Assembly: GCA_038049695.1 (NCBI GenBank)
Contig: CP142455.1
Coordinates: 22,667,501 to 22,731,500 of the forward strand
DNA length: 64,000 bases
Source: Cinnamomum chago
Lineage: Eukaryota; Streptophyta; Magnoliopsida; Laurales; Lauraceae
Direction of reading: 5' to 3'
A program made the position numbers and the translations under genes. How positions within the stretch are numbered: the stretch's first letter is position 1; each line of letters opens with the position of its first letter. Shown here piece by piece: positions 56,601 to 64,000 of the stretch. Below the pieces are notes generated by a model. The model saw only the letters and a program-made list of their open reading frames with translations. It searched no databases and was not told the origin of the DNA.

Positions 56601-57288
56601 GTGAGTGAGAAGCAAAGGACAGTGATCTGAGGAAAATTTGGGCAGGTGGGTGAGCAGGGGGTCATTGGAGCTAGAGAGCCAGAGATAGTTGCAGAGGACT
56701 CTGTCCAGCCTAGCTGCAACATAGCCAGTCCCCCTACAGTTGTTGGACCAAGTAAATTTATTGCCTGAGAAGCCCATGTCCAGTAAGCTTGATGATAGAA
56801 TCAGCTGCTGGAATTCTAGATTGAGGCGAAAAGGCCTTAGGCTGTATTTCTCAGAGGCATAAATGATGGAGTTGAAATCACCCAACACACCAGGGGCAGT
56901 TGGTGTAAGCCTGGGAAAAGAGGTAACTCCACAGATCTCTTCTCTGGATATAATTTGTAGAGGCATAGATCCCTGAGAGGAAGCATTTTGTGGCAGTAGA
57001 GGGGTTAATGAAAGAGATCGTTAGGTATTGGGGAGAGAAGTCAATGAGAGTAAAGCCAAGATTGGAGTTTGATTTGAAGAAGCACCATATAGAGGCTGAA
57101 GAAAGGGGAATATTAGAGAAGAAGCTATCATAGCCCATGGAGGATAGCAGGGAGGGAGGAGGGGAGACAGTCATTGGTTCAGCTATGAAAATGACGTCGG
57201 GGGATTTTGAGGAAGCCAAGTGGTGGTGAGATCTGATGGTTGGGGAATTAGATATTCCCCTGCATTTCCAGTATAGAGCTTGGATCAT
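53695..57288 (-). pseudogene. L1 ORF2 (endonuclease, reverse transcriptase, zf-RVT), broken
   Basis: In order on the minus strand, the endonuclease start is at 57288-56878 (ALYWKCRGISNSPTIRSHH). Its end is at 56966-56274 in another frame (GDFNSII, SSDHCPLLL). Reverse transcriptase is at 55711-55181, with NQAAFVQGRS, LDISKAFD, GLRQGDPLSPYLF and the catalytic YADD. The thumb region is at 55190-54768 (SYLGAPL, LSLAGRKTLV) and PTKEGGLGIK is near 54750. A zf-RVT domain lies at 54525-53695 (RVSFFAWRLLHGKTPT, then CSLCFQDQESTLHLLFLC). At least four frame changes separate these parts, so it is not expressed as one protein. Confidence 0.88.
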
Positions 57289-57299
57289 TTGGAACTAGT

Positions 57300-58660
57300 T
57301 AAAAGGGACGAAGGACTGTTCAAGCTCCTTGTTGTTGGCTTGGAATTGGAGACAACAGTTTTTCCTTTGGCTTTGGATTTCTTTTTCTTAGAGAAAGGTT
57401 TGATGTCCACTTCCAATGAAATGCCTGAGTGCTGAGAGATAGCAGGGGTCTGAGCAGATTCCCTACCTATATCAGAATTTCTAGAGTTTGAGAGGGAAAA
57501 GGAGAAATGATCAATAAGGGTACAATTTTCCAGGATGGAAAAAGAATTTGAAGTATCAAGAATTGGTGCTGGAACTTTTTCCAGAATTTCTAACATTAAG
57601 TCTTGGGGGGATCATCAAGGCAGGAGTTGGAGGCAGGGTTAGTGCAGGGAACATGAGAAGGGATTGAGGGGCAGTTTGTGACTGGTAAGGAGGGGGCTAG
57701 GATCTTCTGGAGTATGGCTGGAGCCATGGTCGCTGAAATAGAGAGTTCACAGCCTGATGGTTCACTGTTCAGATGGGCAGATACTACTGTTGGGAGAGGA
57801 TTTGCTGAGGATTGGGGGAAGTCCTGGAGGGGGTTGGCAGGGGAGGCCAATGGAGTAGCAAACTCTAACTCAGGAGGGGTTAAGGTTGCTGAAAGGGGGG
57901 GGGGGGGGGGTTGTTATGGGGGATTTTCCTAAAATGCCTACACCGAGCTGTTGAGCTGGCATGGATGATTTAGGAATGAGAGGTTTGGGACCAGAATTAC
58001 AGAAGTTCTTTGAGTGACCTGTGGATAGGCATTTGGAGTAGGGGAGGTTTTCATAGGAGATTGAGAAAAGAGTTTCTGATTCTCCTTCTAAATCAACTTT
58101 GATCTCTGAGGGCTTGGGTCCAGATAGATCAACCCTCACCAGAACCCTAGGAAAAGTAAGAAGTTTTTGGTAGGCTGTTATGTCATCTAGTTTAATGGGG
58201 GAGCCAATGGAGCTGGCTATGGAGAAGAGGATATTAGAACTTCAGCAATGGTAGGGGATACCATGGATGTGAATCCAGATAGGGTGCAGGGAGGGCCAGG
58301 TGGAAAGGTCTTGACCAGGCGACCAAGGTAAGATATGAAATTTTCTGTTTTGCAAGAGAGTAGGACCTTTGGAAAGGGCAGTATCTCTGTCTTCCTCAGT
58401 TGCAAATCTGAACAAGAAGAAACCTTTGTCCATGAGCGAAATAAGACATGGCTTGGAAAGGTTCCACTTTGAGCTTGCCTGGGCAGTTAACCATTCAACT
58501 GTAGGTCTTTGCCCAAAAAATTTCCCAATGGCTGCATTAGAGAAAGAGGATTTACTGGGTTCAATCAAGGAGGAAGGGATTTTTATTGTAAGTTGGCCAT
58601 CTATGAGGGAAGATGGGGGTAATCCGAGGGGGATAATGGGATGGAGTTAGGGAAAAGGTT
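57300..58660 (-). pseudogene. L1 ORF1 (DUF4283 / knuckle protein), broken
   Basis: On the minus strand 58650-58242 encodes a DUF4283-like domain (FFGQRPTVEW, KGFFLFRFATEEDRDTALSK, LPWSPGQD, PIWIHIHGIPY). 58139-57870 follows in another frame with the post-domain motif and a degenerate knuckle (LPYSKCLSTGHSKNFC, lacking the first cysteine). 57850-57300 is a Ser/Pro-rich tail ending near ORF2. This is the usual RNA-binding ORF1 of plant L1 elements. A run of about 18 G near 57896-57910 lies in the tail. Confidence 0.8.
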
Positions 58661-59727
58661 TAGCCAGGGTTTTTGGTTGGTGGGGGGCCAGTGGCTTACT
58701 AGGAGAAGTGACCTGGAGATGAAGGAGTTGCGATAGATGGTCTGAGGTGTGATAGAGATGATGAGGAGCAGGGCCTAGAGGTTTTAGGGGAAAAAGGGCT
58801 GGCTCGCTCGAGATCTTACATCTTGCAGAGTGGATGATGCCAGCTAAATGATGAGTCAGGAGTTTCAGTTGGTTGATATCCCAGGTTGGAGAGGAAGAAA
58901 CTAGAGCTGCACCTTGGTTGGATGGGGGACTGAATCTGCACTTGCCGTTGTAGCTCTAATCCCCTGAGGGTTTTGCTCTAGATGAGTCAAAAGAGGGGGG
59001 GGGGGGTCGGGATTTTGCCCTAAGGGAAGGTCAGTTGTTGTGGGAAGAGATGTGGAGCTGGGGGCTTGGGTCGAGGAGGCAGGTCGGCTAAGAGTGGGAA
59101 ATCAGAGAATTGGAAGGAGAGGGAGCTGCAGGGAGGATAGAGGGTTGAGGAATTTTGGGCGGGGGCGGGGGGGGGGGGGGGGGGGTGTGCTGAAATTCTG
59201 CATTTGGTAAACGTATTAGGTTTCCAAACTCATTGATCATTTATAACAATAAATTCTATCTAAAAGATAGAAATAGCAGCACCATGCAACCACAAACAAT
59301 CTAAAACATATAGAGAAGTAGATTATACCTTAGGAGCTCGGTTGTGCGCTAATGGAGAAGAAGACTTGCTAGACGAAGAAACTTTTTCTTTTGTAGCAAA
59401 TTTAAGATCTCCAAGACCTCTTAGCTTTCCACGCTAAGTCCCGTTTCAGATCTCTTCTCTAAAGGAGATGGGTGGGATCTCCTCAAGAAAAAACAACTAA
59501 AAACTCTAAGGAAATCGGAAGAGAAACTAGAAGAAGAAGAAGAGACAGGGAGTGTGCAACACTTGCACAAAAGCTCTTGGGCGTGAATCCCTAGGTGAAT
59601 AGCATAGGACTTCCAGACACTCCTCTCCTCTATTAGTACAAAGCAACTTCCTCTTTTACTAATTGAAATAGAAGTCTCACTTCCACAATAATTAGTAACT
59701 TACTATTACCACTATTAGAAGTTTCAC

Positions 59728-60463
59728 TTTCCTTCTTCAGTTGATTAGGAGTCCAACTTCAATTTCCTTCTTCGTCTCGAACATTGCCAGAATTTACAAA
59801 TTTAGAAAATTACTTAAATTCCTATGCCTCGATGATGAGACTTATATGGTAATCTAAACATGGAAATAAAATGGCTATAGGGAAATTCACCATGCCTTGC
59901 CCTTTCACGGGAAACCAAGGAAACCATGATGCCCTTTACAAGTTGCCAAAAAAAAAAAAACCATCAACCATAAATAAAAACTAAAAGACTTGTGGGCCAT
60001 ATGGAGAGGACATGATCACCTGCAAGTTAGTATCACATACAACCAAGCAACTCATAAAACCAGGCTGCCAAACCATAGTGGAAAGATAGCATGCCAAAAG
60101 AAAATAGGGATAAAAAATAGAAAATTTCTTGTCTGCAGTCAGCTGGCCGACTTGACCAAGTTAGTTAGCTGATCTGTCCAAGTCGATTAACTGACCTGAC
60201 GAACACCCAAAATTTGTGTTTTTCAAAAATGGCTCCCAACCGATCCCAAACATCTTCTAATGATTCCAAACACCATCTAATGGCTTCCAACCATCCTTCC
60301 ATCGTGGTTAAACCCTTTTGTGAATATCCAAACTGGATCTACTTTAAAACCAAGCAAATCCAACAAAAACTGATCCGTACATAGCCCTAGGTCTATCATC
60401 TTCGCATCTCATGCAAAGATTAGATCTAGACAATTGGTCTAACATGATTGGAGATGATGTATG
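59728..60463. other. Interior of the deleted copia element
   Basis: This is the sequence between LTR blocks. On the minus strand the part next to the PBS reads like a copia leader. No gag, protease, integrase or reverse transcriptase can be found. Confidence 0.55.
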
Positions 60464-60475
60464 GATCTGATACCA
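60464..60475 (-). other. Primer-binding site of the deleted copia element
   Basis: On the minus strand TGGTATCAGATC follows the LTR edge by two bases. It matches the tRNA-iMet-type PBS except near its 3' end. Confidence 0.8.
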
Positions 60476-60477
60476 AT

Positions 60478-61925
60478 TGTTAGAAGTAGGTAAGCATCGT
60501 GGATTGGTTTTCAAAACTTTTGACCCGCTTGACTCAGGGATCCAGTACCCATAAGGCCATAAACCACATCCAGGATCTAATTCCTCAAACTCTGATCACG
60601 TATATCAATAAACTCTATCTAGAAGATAAAAATAGCAGTACCATGCAACCACAAACAATCCACAACATATAGAGAAGTAGATTATACATTGGGAGCTCGG
60701 TTGTGCTCTAATGAAGAAGAAGACTTGCTAGAGGAAGAAACCTTTTCTTTTGTAGAAAATTTAGGATCTCCAAGACCTCTTAGCCTTCCACGCTATGTCC
60801 TGTTTCAGATCTCTTCTCTAAAGGAGATGGGTGTGATCTCTTCAATAAAAAACAACTAAAAACTCTATAAGGAAACTGGAAGAGAAACTAGAAGAGAAAG
60901 AAGAGACAGGGCGTGTGCAACACTTGCACAAAAGCGCTTGGGCATGAATCCCTAGGTGACTAGCATGGGACGTCCAAGTACTCCTCTCCTCTATTAGTAC
61001 AAAGCAACCTCCTCTTTTACTAATTGAAATAGAAGTCTCACTTCCACAATAATTAGTAACTTACTATTACCACTATTAGAAGTTTTACTTCAAATAGAAA
61101 TAGTAACTTTCTAATTCCTTCTTTTTAGAGCTCAAGTAGAATTAGTAATTATCTAATAACTTGGGCTAGCGTGGGGACCATTAGGTATTCCATAGAAAGC
61201 TAGCTACAACTGGGACACTACGACCCCACATCTCATGTGTAATCCGGGCCCACGGTTAATTGCAAATAACTTCACTATATAAATGCAATTGCACTCCAGT
61301 CTTAGGAATAATTTACAAAGAAGACCCTAAACTTCCCTACGACCGCAAGTATGCCCTTCTATTAATATCCATGGATCAATTGGTCTTGTCCACCATTATT
61401 AGATCCACATCTTATTATCATTGAGAATAATCATCAGTACCATCTAATTAACTCTTAATTGAGATGGGTGCGCACTTACTAATGATAAATCCATTAATTG
61501 GCACAAGGGTATAATATAGATAGATTTCATCTTTACCATTTAATGTTCCCATAGTCCTACTACCACGTACCCAAGACACCAAGGTGTTCACCTACAGTTG
61601 GCCTCGCTCATTGGTGACTTAAAGCAAATGAATAGATAGAAACTTGAGTTCATCATTGTCTCACGATTGGGAGCCTATTGCTAGGGAATTATGAGAGCAA
61701 ACCTTAAAATATAGACAGTGTTTCATAAGGTGTTTCCCATGGTCTTTCAATACATCCAATGTACCAGCACCATGATCCAGAATCTTACATTCTTGTGATT
61801 GAGACAAATCAAACTATTTCATAGTGATCAAAGTGTTGCAACCTTATCAGATGAGATGCTCAGTCTTATCACTGGTTGTGAAGATATTTAAGTATAAGAA
61901 TTGTGACATATGTCTCCCGTATATG
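60478..61925 (-). repeat. 5' LTR of the deleted copia element, truncated by a gypsy LTR
   Basis: The plus-strand left edge is TGTTAGAAGTAGG. It shares about 590 bp with the left block (for example ACCATGCAACCACAAACAAT and AAGACTTGCTAG). It continues to ATATGTCTCCCGT, after which the next element begins. Confidence 0.7.
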
Positions 61926-64000
61926 TGTAACGCCCCAGAATCTGGGCGCCTCAAATCTCGGGATGCTACGAGAAAGTACCCAAGAGATGCGGAAAATCCA
62001 ATAATATAATCAAGTGTGAATCTCATATGAGCAAGTAAATGGACAAAGCCCTATAATTTTAGTTCACTTTAAGGGATTACAAGGTACTTTTCGTGATTAA
62101 ACTAACTATTCAATCCTAGGCCGACACGGCCAGCTACAAGAAAAGGAGAGAATAGAGATCTAAGTGTCAGGCGCCTCTCGATGCACCAATTGCATCATTC
62201 TCTGAATCCCGCGGCAACGGATCAGCTGTCAAGCAATTCTACCAATCAAAGAAAGCGGAAGAGAAGATACCTGAAAACACCAAGGATTGGGTCAGGCTCG
62301 ATGAGCCAGGCAAATAGGCATGTTTAGATGACAATACATTATATTAATAAATAGAGAAGAAGACCATACCTTATCCCAGCTGTACCTGCGTGATTAGTAT
62401 ATCAAAAGTAATATAGAATATCAGAGTGCAACGGAAAACAGTGTGGAGTGTAGTGCATGAACGAAAATCAAGATATTTATATAACAGATGTTTGATGCGG
62501 CATATTAGGTAGATAAGAGAAGCTATCATCATTAAGACATCATATAAATCATATAAGCACATCAGAGTCATAAGTAGCGTAGATAACCTGAGGAAGTAAC
62601 CTTACCATATACGTAACCATCGTATTTAGATCTAATCGTAACAATGTCGACAGTTAAAGACAATAAATAATGACATCCACAATACATAATAATCATACAT
62701 CCAATATACATCCGCAAGAGCATATAAAAGGTACGTCCACAATTGAAGTATAAGGGACGTGAGGTGTCAGAGCCAGCTCATCGTCGTTGTCCCAGCAACT
62801 GTCGATGGACATTAGCCATGGGGGTCATAGCCACCTATCGCTACCGTCACATCGAATAGGAGCGTACAAGAGTCTATCAATGTCCATAGCCACTACCAAA
62901 TCCCAGCCATTGGTCTTACGTGCTAGCTCTACATCAACACTCATCCATAGCCACGGCCAAGTCCCAACTATTGGTCTTATGTGATAGCTCTACCTCAACA
63001 CTCATCCATAGCCACGGCCAAGTCCCAGCCATTGGTCTTACGTGCTAGCTCTACCTCAACAGTCAACCATAGCCACAGCCAAGTCCCAGTCATTGGTCTT
63101 ACGTGCTAGATCATCATCAACATCCATCCACATGTACCCGGTCCGAATGCCGGCGGTCTCGGTACCCGATTACCATCGGTACCTACTGTACTCAATCACT
63201 CAATACTCAATATTAATGTCCATGCCGGCATCATAGCCCTCGGCAGACCAATCGTACATCCATAAATCCTACAGATCACTAGGTGGGGGTACTCTGAACT
63301 GGATAGCCTTGTTATACTTAATATGAGATGATAATAGTCAAGGGTACGAGGCACGGAGTTCGAGTCTAGTTAATCCATCCTTGTGATTCTCAATAGCTAA
63401 TAATGTATACCTTTATAAACTTCGCTTCTCTATACGCTTAATTTGTATTATCTCATTATACAGTCCGTCTATCAGTATCTATCGTTAAGTTCTCAATATT
63501 ACAGGTCAGGACTTCGAGTGCCATGTCCCGACATTTCATCCAGTATGGATTGTGATCATAGATCAGAGCCTAAGTGCAATGCCCTGATCTATAATATCTC
63601 TCGAGGCCTACATCCAAGGATCGGATCTACCAGCTAGCCTTAGTGTCCGTTACCAAGTACCACATATCACAAATACATCGGTGGCCGCTACCCGTCTCTT
63701 CTGGTCCAGGGTCCCACTTTACCTAGGACTATGATCATGGAGTCCTACATGCTTATTAAGTATCCTTGGTGCTCCTGTAGGTATTTAGCATCATAAGACA
63801 TCCATAACCATTGAATCAGGTTCCGTTTACAACCCAAGACCCTACTTAGGCGGCTACACGGGTCAAGGTTATGCCCGGCCCTTGACTCGTGTCTAGCGTA
63901 TCTCAAACGGTCCAAATGAAAGGTCAACGGGGCCCACACATGATCAGATTATAAAAGGAAACTAAATCTGGAAGATCACTATTTACAATGTATCGGGTCA
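61926..64000 (+). mobile_element. Gypsy-type LTR, runs off the window
   Basis: It starts TGTAACGCCCCAGAATCTGG, a chromovirus-like LTR start, within the copia LTR. No gag or pol is seen in the remaining 2 kb, so this is LTR sequence or a solo LTR whose end lies beyond the window. It includes a 61-bp tandem repeat. Short frames have no motif. Confidence 0.55.
62883..63126. repeat. 61-bp tandem repeat, 4 units
   Basis: Units start at 62883, 62944, 63005 and 63066, with core CATTGGTCTTACGTGCTAG and CATAGCCACGGCCAAGTCCC. The spacing is exactly 61 bp. The last unit is the most diverged. Confidence 0.92.

Larger units (their letters stand above)
53573..59224 (-). mobile_element. L1-type LINE, full-length but frameshifted
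   Basis: It is 5.65 kb long, with an oligo(A) tail at the minus-strand 3' end (T run 53573-53586) and perfect 14-bp target duplications. On the minus strand it carries ORF1 (DUF4283 domain and knuckle region) then ORF2 (endonuclease, reverse transcriptase, zf-RVT region). Several frameshifts and stops break both. The 5' end is G-rich on the plus strand. The copia LTR it entered is otherwise continuous. Confidence 0.92.
53456..61925 (-). mobile_element. Internally deleted copia-type element with interrupted LTRs
   Basis: A block starting GTTTTCAAAACTTTTGACCC (about 53480) and continuing at 59239-59727 is repeated at 60508-61090. A minus-strand PBS (TGGTATCAGATC, 60464-60475) lies 2 nt from the LTR edge TGTTAGAAG at 60478. 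Thus 60478 rightward is the 5' LTR and the left block the 3' LTR. The interior (about 59728-60463) holds no gag or pol. The left LTR is split by an L1 and is shorter than the right one. The right LTR is cut at 61925 by a gypsy LTR start. Confidence 0.7.

Overview
The window is plant nuclear DNA, almost certainly from an angiosperm with a repeat-rich genome. Two intact host genes are visible: a P-class pentatricopeptide-repeat (PPR) protein on the minus strand (12820-15525) and a CYP89-type cytochrome P450 on the plus strand (44355-45875). Nearly everything else that can be identified is mobile DNA, much of it nested. I cannot name the species.

Layout. 1-4513 is the 3' part of a Ty3/gypsy element of Tat/Retand type, with a 49-bp tandem array, an intron-containing ORF antisense to the element, a polypurine tract and the 3' LTR. 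4514-7617 has only simple and short tandem repeats. 7618-11110 holds decayed LINE sequence (RTE-type, abutting an L1-type fragment), split by an Ac-like hAT element at 8463-9170. The PPR gene follows. Upstream of it lies a nest of elements (16261-17638): a hAT-like element containing a MULE-like element, which contains a tRNA-derived SINE. 20627-28469 is a young copia-type element with 5-bp target duplications, primer-binding site and polypurine tract, but only part of gag and no pol; its right LTR carries a hAT element. 30150-31354 is another hAT deletion derivative that keeps the first part of its transposase gene.

33802-36693 is a solo gypsy-type LTR inserted in pyrimidine-rich sequence, and 38484-38673 is a foldback CACTA MITE. 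39355-43833 is a large Mutator-like element with ~1.3-kb terminal inverted repeats, a perfect 9-bp target duplication, a ULP1-protease-like fragment and an internal array of a palindromic motif. It ends about 520 bp before the P450 start codon. 47033-49735 is a gypsy element reduced to gag plus its 3' LTR. 51470-51910 is a small MULE-type element. 53456-61925 is an internally deleted copia element whose LTRs are interrupted by a complete-length but frameshifted L1 (53573-59224) and by the start of a gypsy LTR (61926 to the window end).

The two host genes are not functionally linked: one probably acts on organellar RNA, the other is an ER monooxygenase. The biological interest lies in the transposons. 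At least three hAT elements share an architecture of short TIRs followed by dense GC-rich short motifs. Two retroelements are reduced to gag. The MULE couples a ULP1-like fragment with palindromic repeats that also occur in its TIRs. All boundaries were found by reading, with no alignment or database search.
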